From Homarus americanus (taxonomy: Eukaryota; Arthropoda; Malacostraca; Decapoda; Nephropidae), in assembly GCF_018991925.1 (NCBI RefSeq), contig NW_024737068.1, positions 5,694,548 through 5,758,547 of the forward strand: 64,000 nt of DNA, read 5' to 3'. A model generated the notes under the pieces. The model had not been told where the DNA came from. It saw only the letters and a list, made by a program, of their open reading frames with translations, and made no database searches. A program made the translations under genes and the position numbers. Numbering within the stretch: the stretch's first letter is position 1; each line of letters begins with the position of its first letter. Of this stretch, positions 37,901-52,345 are shown one piece after another.

Positions 37901-40900
37901 CACCCACCATGCACCCATTCCCCAGCTACCACACACCACCATACACCCTTCCCAACTGCCACCACCACACCCACTTTCAGCACCCTTCCCAACCTGCCAC
38001 CACACACCCACCATACACCCCTTTTCCCAACTACCACCACACACCCACTCATACACCCTTCCCAACTACCACACTCCACCATACACCCTTTCCCAACTGC
38101 CACCACTGCACGCCCACCATGCGCCTTCCCCTGCTTCTCCCACACACCCACCATACACCCTTCCCGACTGCCACCACACACCCGCACCACACCCCTTCCC
38201 GGCTGCCTGCACGCCCACCACGCCTTCCCCTACCTGCCACCACACACCCACCATACACCGTCCCCGGCCTATGCCACACCCACCATGCACCCTTCCCAAC
38301 TGCCACCACCGCACCCACCATACACCCCTTCCCCTGACCTGTACCACACACCACCATGCACCCTTCCCAACTACCACCACCCACCACGCACCCTTCCCAA
38401 CCTGCCACCACCTGCCACTGCACACCCATTCCCAGCTACCACTCACCCACTACACACCCTTCAGCTGTACTACTTACCCACCATACATCCCTTCCCAACT
38501 ACCACCACACACCCACCACACACCCTTCCCAACTACCACCACACACCCACCATACACCCTTCCCAGCTGCCACCACACACCCACCATACACTTCCCAACT
38601 ACCACCACACACCCACACACACGCCCTTCCCAGCCTACCACCACACACCCACTACCACCCTTTCCCAACTGCCACCACACACCCACCATACACCCCTTCC
38701 CAACTACCACCACACACCCACCACACCCCTTCCCATCTACCACCACCACACCCCTTACACCCTTCCCCAGCTGCCACCACACACCCACCATACACCCTTC
38801 CCCAGCTCTGCACCACACACCCACCATACACCCTTCCCAACCTACCACCACACACCCACCATACACCCTCCCCAACTGCCACCACACACCCACCACACCC
38901 CCTTCCCAGCTACTGCACCACACACCCACTTCACACCCTTCCCAACTCAGCACCACACACCCACCACACCCAACTGACTACCACACACCCACTACACACC
39001 CTTCCCAATACCACACACACCATACTCCCTTCCCCGACCTACCACCACACACCCACCATACACCCTTCCCCAACTACCACCACACACCCACCATACACCC
39101 TCCCCGACTCTTACCGTGCACCCACCATGCACCCTTCCCCATCCTACACCACACACCCACCACACGCCTTCCCCGGCTAACCACCACTACACCCGCTTCA
39201 CACCCTTCCCGACTACCACCACGCACCCTCTACTTGCCAGCTTACTACCACCACACACCCACTACACACCTTCCCAACTTCTGCCACACACCCACCACAC
39301 ACCCTTCCCAACTACCACCACACACCCACTACACGCCTTCCCAACTACCACCACACACCCACTTCACGCCTTCCCAACTGCCACCGCACGCCACCATGCG
39401 CCTTCCCCAATGCCACCACGCCCGCCATGCACCCTTCCCTACTGCTTACCACACGCCCATTCACCATTTTTCCCACCACTGCACCCGCCACGCCCTTCCC
39501 ACTGCCGCCGCACACCCACCATACACCCTTCCCAGCTACCGCCACACACCCACCATACGCCCCTTCCCCAGCTACCACCACACACCCACCATACACCCCT
39601 TCCCAGCTGCCACCACACACCACTATGCACCTTCCCAGCTGCCACCACACACCCACCATGCACCCTTCCCAGCTGCCACCACACACCCACCATGCACCTA
39701 TCCCAGCTACCGCCACACACCCACCATACACCCTTCCCCAACTACCCCCACACGCCCACCACACACCCTCCCCGGCCACCACCACACACCCACCATACAC
39801 CCTTCCCAACTGTACCACACACCCACCATACACCCTTCCCTAACTACGCACCACACACCCACTATTCACCATCCTGCTTCCCAACTGTACCACACACCCA
39901 CCATCACCCCCTTCCCAACTGTACCACACACCCACCATACACCCTTCCCAACCACCACCACACACCCACCACACCTTCCCAACTGCACCACACACCCACC
40001 ATACACCTTCCCAACCACCACCACACACCCACCATACACCCTTCCCCAACTGACCACACACCCACCAATACACCCTCCCCAACTACCACCACACACCCAC
40101 CATACACCCTTCCCAATCTGCACCCACCATACACCCACATCCCAATGCCACCACACCCACCACACACCCTTCCCCGGCTGCCACCACACCACCTACACCC
40201 TTCCCAACTACCTACCACACCACCCACCACACACCCTTCCCCACTGCCACCACACACCCACCATACACCCTTCAACTGTACCACACACCCACCATACACC
40301 CTTCCCACTACCACCACACCCACCACCACCCTCTTCCACTCCACCACACACCCACCCCACACACCTCCTACCACCACTACCACACACCCACCATCACCCT
40401 TCCCAACTACCACCACACACCCACCATCACACCCTTCCCAACTGCCACCACCCACCCACCATACACCTTCCCAACCCACCACCACACACCCACTACACAC
40501 CCTTCCCAACTGCCACCACACCCCCATACACTCCTTCCCAACTGCCACCACACACCCACCATACACCCTTCCCAACTACCACCACACACCCACCATACAC
40601 ACCCTTCCCAACTGCCACCCACACACACCTTCACCCTCCCCAACTACCACCACACCCACCATACACCCTTCCCAACTGCCACCACACACCCACCATACAC
40701 CCTTCCCAATCCACCACCACACACCCACACACCCTTCCCAACTGCCACCGTACACCCACCATACACCCTTCCCACCACCACCACACACCCACCACCATAC
40801 ACCCTTCCCAACTACCACCACACACCTTTCACACACCCTTCCCAACTGCCNNNNNNNNNNNNNNNNNNNNNNNNNNNNNNNNNNNNNNNNNNNNNNNNNN

Positions 40901-43900
40901 NNNNNNNNNNNNNNNNNNNNNNNNNNNNNNNNNNNNNNNNNNNNNNNNNNTCCCAACTACCACCCACACACCCACCATACACCCTTCCCAACTACCACCA
41001 CACACCCACCATACACCTCCCAACCACCACCACACACCCACCACACACCCTTCCCAACCACCACCACACACCCACCACACCCTCCCAACTGCCCACCACA
41101 CACCCACCATACACCCTCCCAACTACCACCACACACCCACTACAATACCCTTCCCACACTCCACCACACACCCACCATACACCCTTCCCAACTACCACCA
41201 CACACCCAACACACACCCTTCCCAACTGCCACAACAACCCACCATACACCCTTCCTAACTACCACCACACACCCACCATACACCTTCCCAACTACCACCA
41301 CACCCACTACACACCCTTCCCAACTGCCACTCACACCCACCACCATACACCCTTCCCAACTACCACCACACACCCACCCATACACCCTTCCAACTACCAC
41401 CACACACCCACCATCACTCCTCCCAACTACCACCACACACCCACCATACACCCTCCCAACTCCACCACACACCCACCACACACCCTTCCCAACTCACCAC
41501 CACACACCCACCATACACCCTTCCCAACTACCACCACACACCCACCATACACCCTTTCCCAACTACCACCACACCCACCACACCCTTCCCAACTACCACC
41601 ACACACCCACCATACACCCTTCCCAACTACCCACACCACACACCCACCACACCCTCCCAACTACCACCACACACACACCATACACCCCTTCCCAACTACC
41701 TCACCTCACACACCCACCACCATACACCCTTCCCCCAACCACCACCACACACCCACCACACACCCTTCCCAACTGCCACCACACACCCACCATACACCCT
41801 TCCCAACTACCACCACACACCCACCATACACCTCTTCCCAACTACCACACCACACACCCACCATACACCCTTCCCTAACTACCACCACACACCCACCACA
41901 CACCCTTCCCAACTACCACCACACACACCCCACTACACACCCCTTCCCCAACTACCACCACCACACACCCACCATACACCCTTCCCAACCACCACCACAC
42001 ACCCACCATACACCCTTCCCAACTACCACCACACACCCACCATACACCCTTCCCAACCACCACCAACACCCACATACACCCTTCCCAACTACCACCACAC
42101 CACACACCCACCATACACCCTTCCCAACTGCCACCACACACCCACCACACACCCTCTCCCAACTACCACCACACACCCACCACACACCCTCCCCAACTAC
42201 CTGCACCACACAGCCCCACCACACCACCCTCCCAACCACCACCACACACCCACCACACACCCTCCCCAACCACACCACCACACCCACCACACCCTCCCCA
42301 ACCACCACACCACACACCCACCATACACCCTTCCCCTAACTGCCACCACACACCCACTATTACACTTTTCCCCACCCCACCAGCTATCATTCCCATTCAC
42401 AGACCCTTCCCAACGGCCTGCCCACACACCCACCATACACCCCCTTCCCAACTGCCACCACACACCCACTGGCCACACCCTCCCACCACCTCACCACACA
42501 CCCACCACACACCCTCCCCAACCACCACCACACAACTACACCACACACACCCCTCCCCAACCTCACTCACCACACAACCCACCACACAACTCCCAGTCCA
42601 CCTCACCACACACCCACCACACACCTCCCAACCACCACCACACACCCACCACACCCCAACTGCCACCACACACCCACCACACACTCTTCCTAACCAAGCA
42701 CACCACACACCCACTTGCACACTCTTTCCCAACTACCACCACACACCCACCATACACCCCCTCTCCCAACTACCACCACACACCCACCATACACCCTTCC
42801 CAACTCACCACACACTCCACCATACACCCTTCCTTCCCCAACCAGCCACACCACACACCCACCATACCACCTTCCCAACCACACTCACCACATCAACCCA
42901 ACCACACACCCTCCCCAACCAGCCACCACACACAATCCAATCTCATACACCCCAACCACCACCACACACCCACCATACACTGAACTACCACCACACTTCA
43001 ACCCCACCACATATACACCCCAACTGCCACCACACACCCAATTCACACACCCTTTCCCAACTGCCACCACACACCCACCTCACACACCTTCCCTCAACCA
43101 TCCACCACACACCCACCATACACCCTTCCCAACTACCACCACACACCCACCACACACCCCTTTCCCCAACTGCCACCACACACCCACCATACACACACCT
43201 CTTCCCAACCACAATTTCACACACCCACCATACACCCTTCCCAACCACCACCACACACCCACCACACACCCTTCCCAACTACCACCAGCCACACCCACCA
43301 CACACCCTCCCAACCACCCACCACACACCCACTCACATTAACTCTTAACTTGCCACCACACACCCAATTCATACACTCTTTCCCCAACTACCACCACACG
43401 TTCCACCATGCCACACCTTTCCCTAACTACTTCACCACACTATTCCTGACTACACACCTTTCCCCAACTGCCACTGCACACCCACCATACACCCTTCCCC
43501 AACTACCACACCACACACCCACCACAACCTTCCCAATCCTACCCACACAGCACCCACCACACACCTTCCCAACTGCCACCACACACCCCACTCACACACC
43601 TTCCCAACCACCCCACCACACACACCCAATTCACACACCCTCCCAACCACCACACACCCACCACACACCCTCCCAACCGCCACCACACACCCAATTCACA
43701 CACTCCCAACCACTGACCACCACTACCAACCCACCATGGTTAACTCCCAACCACCACCACACAACCCACCACACACCCTTCCCAACTGCCACTGCACACC
43801 CACCATACACCTTCCCTAACCCACACCACACACCCACTCACACACCCTTCCCAACTACCACCACACACCCACCATACACCCTTCCCCAACCACCACCACA

Positions 43901-46900
43901 CACCCACTACACACCCCTTCCTCCAACTGCCACCACACACCCACACCATACACCCCTTCCCCAACTACCACCACCTCACACACCCACCATAGCCACCCTC
44001 CCAACCACCACCACACAATCTAATTCACACACCTCTAACTGCCACTGCACACCCACCATACACCCTCCCAACTACCACACCACACACCACCATACACTCT
44101 TCCCCAATCCACCACCACACATCCCAAATTCACACACCCCTGAACTAGCCTCACCACACACCCACCATACACCTTCCCCAACTACCACCACACCCACTCA
44201 CACACCTTCCCAACTGCCTCACCACACACCCACCCACACACCCCCTCCCCAACCACCACCACACACACCCACCACACACCCTTCCCCAACTCACCACACC
44301 ACACACCCACCACACACCCCTCCCCAACCACACCCACACACCCCACACACCTCCCCAGACCACACCACACAACCCACTTCCACACACCCTCCCCAGAACC
44401 CCAAGCCACCACACTCCACCATACACCCCTTCCCAACCCCACCACCAATCTAACCACACCCTTCCCAACCACCAATTCACCATCAACCCACCACACCAAC
44501 CGCCACCGTACACCATACCAATTCTTCCCAACTACTCACCGTACAACCCAACACCCATACACCTCTAACTCAATTCTGCCACACCCACTATACACCTTTC
44601 CTGTAACTACCACCTGTACACCCACTACACACCCTTCCCAATCACCACCACACACCCACCACACACCCTTCCCCAACTTTACCACCACACACACCCACCA
44701 TACACCCTCTCCCCAATCACTTTCACCACACACCCAATTATACACCCTCCCAATCTACCCACTATTACCTGTCATTCATGGCTAATCTTCTCTCCCAACT
44801 ACCACACCAGCCATTTTCACCCACCATACACCCTTCCCAACTCACCAAACACACAATCTAATTCATACACCCTTTCCCAATTCACCACCTGACACTCCAC
44901 TTTACCACTCCAATTGCTACTGTACACTCACCATACACCCTTCCCAACTACCACCACACACCTACTCATACACCTTCCCAAATTCACACCACACACCCAC
45001 CATATACACTTTTCCTAACTACCACCACACACCCACCATACACCCTTCCCCAACTACCACCACACACCCACACACACCCCTCCCAACTACCACTGTACAC
45101 CCACCACACACCTCTCCCAACTACCACCACACACCCACTCACACACCTCTAACTGCCACTGTACACCCACCATACACCCTTCCCAATTGCCACTGTACAC
45201 CCACCATGGGCCACCTTCCCAACTACCACCACACACCCACCATACACCTTCCAACTACCACCACACACCTGACCATACACCCCTCTCCCAACTGCCACTG
45301 CACACCCACCACACCCTTCCCCAACCACCACACACACCCACCACACACCCTCTTCCCCAACTACTCACCACACACCTGTTCACACACCCTTCCCCAACCA
45401 CACCCACACACCCAACCACACACCTCCCAACCACTTCACCACACACCCACCACACACCTCCCAACCACCACCACACACCATCTCATACACCCTTCCCAAC
45501 CACCACTTCACACACCCACCTCACACACCCCTCCCAACTGCCACCCCACACACACCCAATTCATACACCCTAACCACCACCACACACCCACCATACACCT
45601 CTTCCCACTGCCACCACACACACCCACCACACACCCTCCCCAACTACCACCACACACCCACCACCCACCCATACACCCTCCCCAACCACCACCACACACC
45701 CACCACACACCCTTCCCAACTGCCACCCACACCCACCATACACCCTTCCCAACTACCACCACACACCCACCATACACCCTCTTCCAACTACCACCACACA
45801 CCCACCATACACCCTCCCAACTACCACCACACCCACCATACCCTTCCCAACCACCACCACACACCCACTCACACCCTCCCAACTACCACCCACACCCACC
45901 ACACACCCTCCCTAACCACCACCACACACCCACAAAACTCTTCCCAACTACTCACACCCACCATACACCCTTCCCAACTACACCACACCACCATACACCC
46001 CTTCCCAACTACCACCACACACCCACCATACACCCTTCCCAACTCACACCACACACCCACCATACACCCTCTTCCCAACTGCCACTACACACCCACTATA
46101 CACCCTTTCCCAACTACCACCACACACCCACTACAATCTTCCCAACTACCACCACACACCCACCACACACCCTTCCCCAACTACCACCACACACCCACCA
46201 CACACACCCTTCCCAACTACCACCACACACCACCATAATAATCCTCTCCCCAACTACCACCACACACCCAACTATTCACCCTCCCAACTACCCACCACAC
46301 ACCCACTTCATCACCCTCCCAACTACCACACACCCACCATACACCTCCTCCCAACTACCACCACACACCCACCATACACCCTCCCAACTGCCACCACACA
46401 CCCACCATACACCCTTCCCAACTACCACCACACACCCACCATACTTCCAACTACCACCACACACCCACCATACACCCTTTCCCAACTACCACTCACCACC
46501 CACACACACTCCTTCCCAACTACCACCACACACCCACCACACACCCTTCCCAACCACCACCACACACCCACCATACACCCTCCCAACTGCCACCAACACC
46601 CACCACACACCCTTCTTCCCAACTACCACCACACACTCCACCATACACCCTTCCCAACTACCACCACACACCCACCATACACCCCTTCCCAACTCACCAC
46701 CACACCCACCATACACCCTCCCAACTACCACCACACACCCACCATACACCCTCCCAACTACCTCACCACACACCATCTTCATACACCCTTCCTACTGCCC
46801 ACCACTAACCACCATACACCCTTCCCAACTACCACCCACACACCCACCACACCTCTTCCCAACTACCACCACACCCACCATACACCTCTTTCCCAACTAC

Positions 46901-48471
46901 CACCACACACCCACCATACACCCCTTCCCCAACTACCACCACACACCCACCACCTTCCCAACTACCACCACACACCCTCACCTCACATAACCCTTCCCAA
47001 CTCACCACACCCCACCACCATAACCATCTCCAAACTACCCACCCCACACACCCACTCCACACCCTCTCCCAACCACACCACACACCCACCATCACAACCT
47101 TCCCAACTACCACCACACACCCACCTCTACCACCTTCCCAACCACCCCACCACACCCACTCATCACACCTCCCCAACCACTCACCACACACCTCCATCTC
47201 ACCCTTCCCAACTGCCACCTCACACACCCACCATACACCCTTCCTAACTACCACCACACACCCACCATACACCCTTTCCCTAACTACCACCACACACCCA
47301 CCTACACACCCTTTCCCAACTACCACACACCCACCATACACCTTCCCCAACTCCTCACCACACACCCACTACACACCCTCCCTAACTACCACCACATCAA
47401 TACACCCTACACACTCCTTCCCCAACTACCCCACACACCACCACACACCCCTTCCCAACTACCACCACACACCCACCACACACCCTTCCTAACTACCACC
47501 ACACACCCACCACTTCCAACCTCACCCTGCCCACACCCACCATACACCCTCCCAACCACACCACACCCACCATTCACCCTTCCCAACTACTAACACACAC
47601 CCCACCACACACCTCTCAACTACCACCGCACACCCACCATACACCCCTTCTTCCTAACTACCACACACACCCACACACCCTTTCCCCAACTACCACCACA
47701 CACCCACCATACAACTCTTTTCCCCAACTCACACCTACACACCCACATACACCCCTTCCTAACTGCCACCACACACCCACTACACACCCTTCCCCAACTC
47801 ACCCACCACACACCCACTCCATACACCCCTTCCCAACTACCACCCACACACCCACCATACACCCTCCCAACTGCCACCCCACACACCCACCATACACCCT
47901 TCCCACCACCACCACACACCCACTTCATACACCCCTTTCCCTAACCACCACCCACACACCCACTCCATTAATTCTCCCCAACCACCACCACACACCACCA
48001 CACACCCTTCCCCAACTACCACCACACACCCACTATACACCCCTTCCCAACTGCCACCACACACCACCATACACCTTCCCAACTACCACCACACACCACC
48101 ACACACCCTTCCCCAAACCACCACCACACACCCACCATACATCCTTCCCCAACTGCCACCACACACCCACACCCTTTCCTAACTACCACCACACACCCAC
48201 CATACACCTTCCCAACTACCACCACACACCCACCATACACCCTTCCCCAACTGCCACCACACACCCACATCACCCTTCCTGACCCACACCACACACCCAC
48301 CACACACCCTTCCCAACTACCACCACACACCCACTCACACACACCTTCCCAACTACCACCACACACTCCACCACATGCCCTCCCCAACCACCACACACCC
48401 CACCACACACCCCTTCCCTACTACCACACACTCCACCACACACCCTCTAACTACCACTGCACACCCACTAC
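31956..48471. repeat. Giant 34-bp C-rich minisatellite, about 16.5 kb
   Basis: Head-to-tail copies of a 34-bp unit whose fixed parts are CCACCACACACCCACC, (A/C)(T/C)ACACCC and TTCCCAACT(A/G), roughly 480 copies by length. Unit forms change along the array: TTCCCTACTACC near the left end, AACTGCC and GC-containing variants through about 32.4-39.5 kb, and AACTACC/AACCACC towards the right. The plus strand is nearly G-free and almost lacks stop codons, so frames up to 1412 codons (His/Thr/Pro-rich on plus, Gly/Val/Trp on minus) appear in every phase. Since 34 is not a multiple of three and small indels are everywhere, these frames are not genes. The array contains the assembly gap at 40851-40950. 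Confidence 0.98.
40851..40950. other. Assembly gap (100 N)
   Basis: Exactly 100 Ns, a conventional placeholder length, inside the 34-bp array. The real array length is therefore unknown. The 1412- and 920-codon plus-strand frames run straight through it. Confidence 0.99.
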
Positions 48472-48589
48472 AAAACCACACAGGCTCCTCCAAACTCTCT
48501 CCCAAGCTTTCTGCTTCGTCATCACCATCTTCACCGCTTCTCTTACATTAAGCGAATTCTACCTCCCTGCTTTCCCCCACTAACTTTCC

Positions 48590-49065
48590 TCATTCTCTCA
48601 CAATGTATCTCCTTTCTCACCCATCGGGCTTTCTCCCTCACTTTCTCACAGCCTCCTTTCTCACCATCGGGCTTTCTCCTCACTCTCTCACAGCCTCTCT
48701 CTCACCATCGGGCCTCCCCCACTCTCTCCACCCCCTCACCCAGGCTTTCTCCCTCACTTTCTCACAGCCTCCTTTCTCACCATCGGGCTTTCTCCCTCAC
48801 TTTCTCACAGCCTCCTCTCTCACCATCGGGCTTTCTCCCTCACTTTCTCACAGCCTCCTCTCTCACCATCGGGCTTTCTCCCTCACTTTCACACAGCTTC
48901 CTCTCTCACCATTAGGCTTTCTCCCACATCGTCTTACAACCTCCTCTCTCACCATCAGGCTTTCTCTCTCACCCTCCATCAGTATCAGGCGTACTACCTC
49001 ATCCTATCAGAGCTTCCTTTCTCACAATCAGGCTTTCTCTCTCACCCTCCATCACCATCAGTCTT
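48590..49065. repeat. 43-bp minisatellite
   Basis: About ten copies, with CATCGGGCTTTCTCCCTCAC starting at 48781, 48824 and 48867 (43-bp steps), then diverging to ATTAGG/ATCAGG forms at the right. A 174-codon plus-strand frame (48603-49127) of SLTFSQPPFSPSGFL-type repeats is a by-product. Confidence 0.95.
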
Positions 49066-50700
49066 CCTTATTCACCCTCCACCAACCCTCCTCCCAACCC
49101 ACCAACAACTCCCTCCATAACTTCTAATCTCTCTCCCTCACTATCCACCAACTTCCTCCCTCGTCAGCTATATTTTTCCTTCCCCCTTCCTCCAATCCCC
49201 TCCATAATTGCCTGTCTCTGTGCCTATACCTCCACCAGCCATGACCTCCTATGAACCCTCGGCCACATGACATGTTAAGCAAAAGGAAATGTTAATATTG
49301 TTCCCAAGCTAATTTTTAAGGGGATTTTTCTATGCTACGTTTGTGTGTGTGGAGGGGGTATTGTTTCTTAAATGCTATCTATCATTTCTTTAATATTAAC
49401 ATATTAAATGAGACTGTAAAGAAGTTCTATTGTGGCTCTATGCGATGTTTTTAATAAGTTTAGTTCTAATGCCAAAGATTTTGAATAATTCCTTATAACT
49501 TAAATATCTTCCCCGGTGACCAGAAGCAGCAAGAGTTTAACGCTCAAGTACATGTATTAACAAACGTACTTTGCAAAAAAAAAAAAATAAATAGATCTCT
49601 AAATAAATTCAGAAAATTAAATGTTAATCAGGCTCTCACTAAACAATACTCGTGCTTTGTTTTTATAGAACATAATACGTGGGCCACGCTACTAGCCTCA
49701 AGTTAGTAGGTAAAGGCCGCAGGCAGCCACTGGGAGAAATGGACACATGAAGGGGATATAAACCTACAAGAAGTTGCATGAGACTGGTTTGGTGGCTGGC
49801 CAACTAGTGTTAAGGTTAAGTCGTAACTCGATGTCTAGAAAAAACCTGAATGAAACAAACAAGAAAGTTAGATAAATGGTGATTACCCCCCTAAAAAGAT
49901 ATATGGGTAAATATACTAACTCGGACAAAAATGGGACTAAGAAACTTCACGAAGCGGGAAAGACTATAAAGCTTATGCCGGGTTGGAGGCTGCAAGCAAC
50001 ACTGGTCTTAGATGCAAATCGAGATGGAAGAAGACAAAGTGGAGGTTAGTGAAAGTGTTTTTGAACATCAATGGCTTGTTTGTTTAGTGTGTAAGTGATA
50101 TTTACATGGTAGATGTTTCACCCTCAGCTGATGCTTATGAAGAGTACCACTTAATAGAGAAGCACCAACACTGACACACTAGTTGTTGTCTCTAAAAACT
50201 TTACAGTAATTTTCCAAGGTGAGGTAACTAATGGCGAGGTCTGGACCGATAATGGTTTAACTTTAGTCGTAAAAATTGTGAAACTTATTAGAAAAGTTTC
50301 CAGTTCATTGATTCTATTCCCCAAAATACCAAATCCGGATCGCGTATAAGTTTACCCCCAACATTTATTGAAAAATTGTCCTTCACCACTAAGGTCATAA
50401 GGCTCGTAACAAGGTTAATTACACTACTCCATCAAGAAATGCACATTTCTGTACATAGTTAAGTCTTACATATATCTTCAGTATAATCCGACATTTTTCG
50501 AAAATTCGGTCTGGTGTGCACACGAGTAATAATAATACTATTAATTGTAAAATACATCCTCATCTATGGGCTATATTTCAGGCCACACGCATTATTTTAA
50601 GTTATCCAACACCTTCTGAAGACATCGTTTGCATCTATTTCCTAAAATTAGCTTTTTGCAAAAGCAGCAGAAGGCTGAATAGTAGTATGCAGACAACTTA
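49066..50700. other. No gene recognised
   Basis: A pyrimidine-rich fringe to about 49250, then AT-rich unique sequence. The patch 49690-50060 is more balanced, but nothing in it is recognisable. Confidence 0.5.
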
Positions 50701-50708
50701 AATATAAC

Positions 50709-50985
50709 CTCCTGCCACAACACAGCATCCCACCAAACAGCGACCTACCACAATACAATTATATAATTGATACATGTAGATAATGTAGTCCACATTCATA
50801 TATGTACTACTGTCTGTCTGTTAACAGAGGCTGCAACACAACATTCTACCACATCACAATTTTATGCCACACAATAGCGTCCTACCACAAAATAGTATCA
50901 TGCCAAAACAAAGTGTCATGACACAACAGTGTGTCCCACAACATAGTGTCGTTCTATAATAGTGTCGTGTCACACCATAGCGTCT
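50709..50985. repeat. Degenerate ~20-bp tandem repeat
   Basis: Diverged copies of a CACAATAGCGTCCTACCA-type unit (AACAGCGACCTACCACAA, ACAATAGCGTCCTACCACAA, AACATAGTGTCGT), interrupted at about 50750-50830 by unrelated sequence. Confidence 0.6.
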
Positions 50986-50993
50986 TCCCCCAG

Positions 50994-51067
50994 GGTGGTA
51001 AACAGCGTAGTGGGTCACCAGCCTCCGCCTAAGACAACATAAGGGCCTCCGCGGGCGTGTGGCTGAG
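50994..51067 (+). other. GC-rich segment between splice-like signals
   Basis: TCTTCCCCCAG ends at 50993 and GAG|GTAAGA begins its intron-like part at 51068. The 74 bases between are GC-rich but have stops in all three frames, so at best this is a non-coding exon. Speculative. Confidence 0.12.
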
Positions 51068-52345
51068 GTAAGACTTACATTATTGGTGGTTTTAGGCCAA
51101 AAATTAGATTTTGCTGAAAATCATAGTATGGGTACTCCTGAGCTTGCTGATTATGAATATATGATCCACGATTCGATTGCAGAGTAATTAGTGGCCAAAA
51201 TGGCCCTTGAATGATTTTACTGGCATTTTTCAGTGCTAATTGCTCATCAACTATGGGTTTTCAAGGTGTAAATTAGGGTTATTATGTTATTCTATAAGTA
51301 CTTAATTTAGTTAAACCCATTAAATTTCAATTCTGAGAAAAAAGTATAATTTGGTCAAAAATTTTGGAAGGTGTAAACAGTAATGTTTATCGCCCTCTGT
51401 GTGGCCACATCTTGTAACTTTTACTCACCAACACAGTCAAGAGCCTCAGCGAGTTCACTACGAGTCATCCTCACCAAAACTCAGTGTATGTTACCTGCAC
51501 CTGGGAACAACTCCAAACTGAGATACACTCACCTACAGTAATATCGCAGCGTTAACTCACTGTTATTCTTCATTGTATTGTAGTAAACACAGACCCAGGA
51601 TGTGTTATAAGATAGACACAAGAATATATGACAAGTAATCATTTAAATCTAATAGTAATATATAGGTGCTCAGGTCCAGAGAAAAGTAAATCTCGTAGCG
51701 TATGTATGAGTGTTGGCATATATGACCAAGCTGCCTCTTTTATAAGTTACTATCGACGCTTTTAGCAGAGGAAGTGTGAGGTCAGCTACTGTACATCCTA
51801 CACTTGTACAAAAACTGGCAGCAGGATGTCTCACTATAATCCCAAACAATTAACTCTTATAACGACAGTCCCGCCTACCAGTAACTAATGGAAGGGAACT
51901 GTTTAACAAATATAGAAACCGCAACGGGCGATCCGACAATCGTAACTCTCAAAAATCTATTCACTCGTCAAAGACTAAAGGTTGTTGAAGCAGGTAGCTC
52001 TGACAGAGAAAAAATACAGACGGTTTGATATGGATAAATTGAAAAGGCAAATGAACATCAGATAACGGGTCTTAATACATTGAAATACTTCATTGAATGT
52101 AGGGCAAACTACATAAATTAATGCCAGAAACACAGTTCTGTTGTGTCAATTAGTATCGAGTGATGGAGCTCTCAGTACAGGCACAAGTGTTGATACGTGT
52201 CTCATCCATCAGCGACGACCCCTTGACTCTCCGTCACCTGTCATGTGCCTTACCCAAGAAAAATTTAAATAAAAGGCAGTCGCGAATTAAACGTCTACCA
52301 TAGCTTACCTCTTTTCTTGCCTTAAACTGAGTACATCCAGCAAAC
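51068..52345. other. No gene recognised; one exon-like minus-strand start
   Basis: Mostly AT-rich. On the minus strand, ATG at 51468 opens MTRSELAEALDCV and runs to a consensus donor G|GTGAGT at 51429/51428. It is too short to support a gene. Confidence 0.3.

Noticed and set aside
37020..41258. A 1412-codon plus-strand open frame, and many other 100-900 codon frames on both strands between 31.9 and 48.4 kb
   Set aside because: All are translations of the 34-bp minisatellite, which has almost no stops on either strand. The frames shift every unit, overlap in all phases, and the longest runs through the 100-N gap.
31956..48471. CRISPR-like array
   Set aside because: The repeats are directly adjacent, without unique spacers, and the context is eukaryotic. 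It is a tandem minisatellite.
48603..49127. 174-codon plus-strand frame with SLTFSQPPFSPSG repeats
   Set aside because: The frame follows the 43-bp minisatellite; no recognisable domain outside the repeat.
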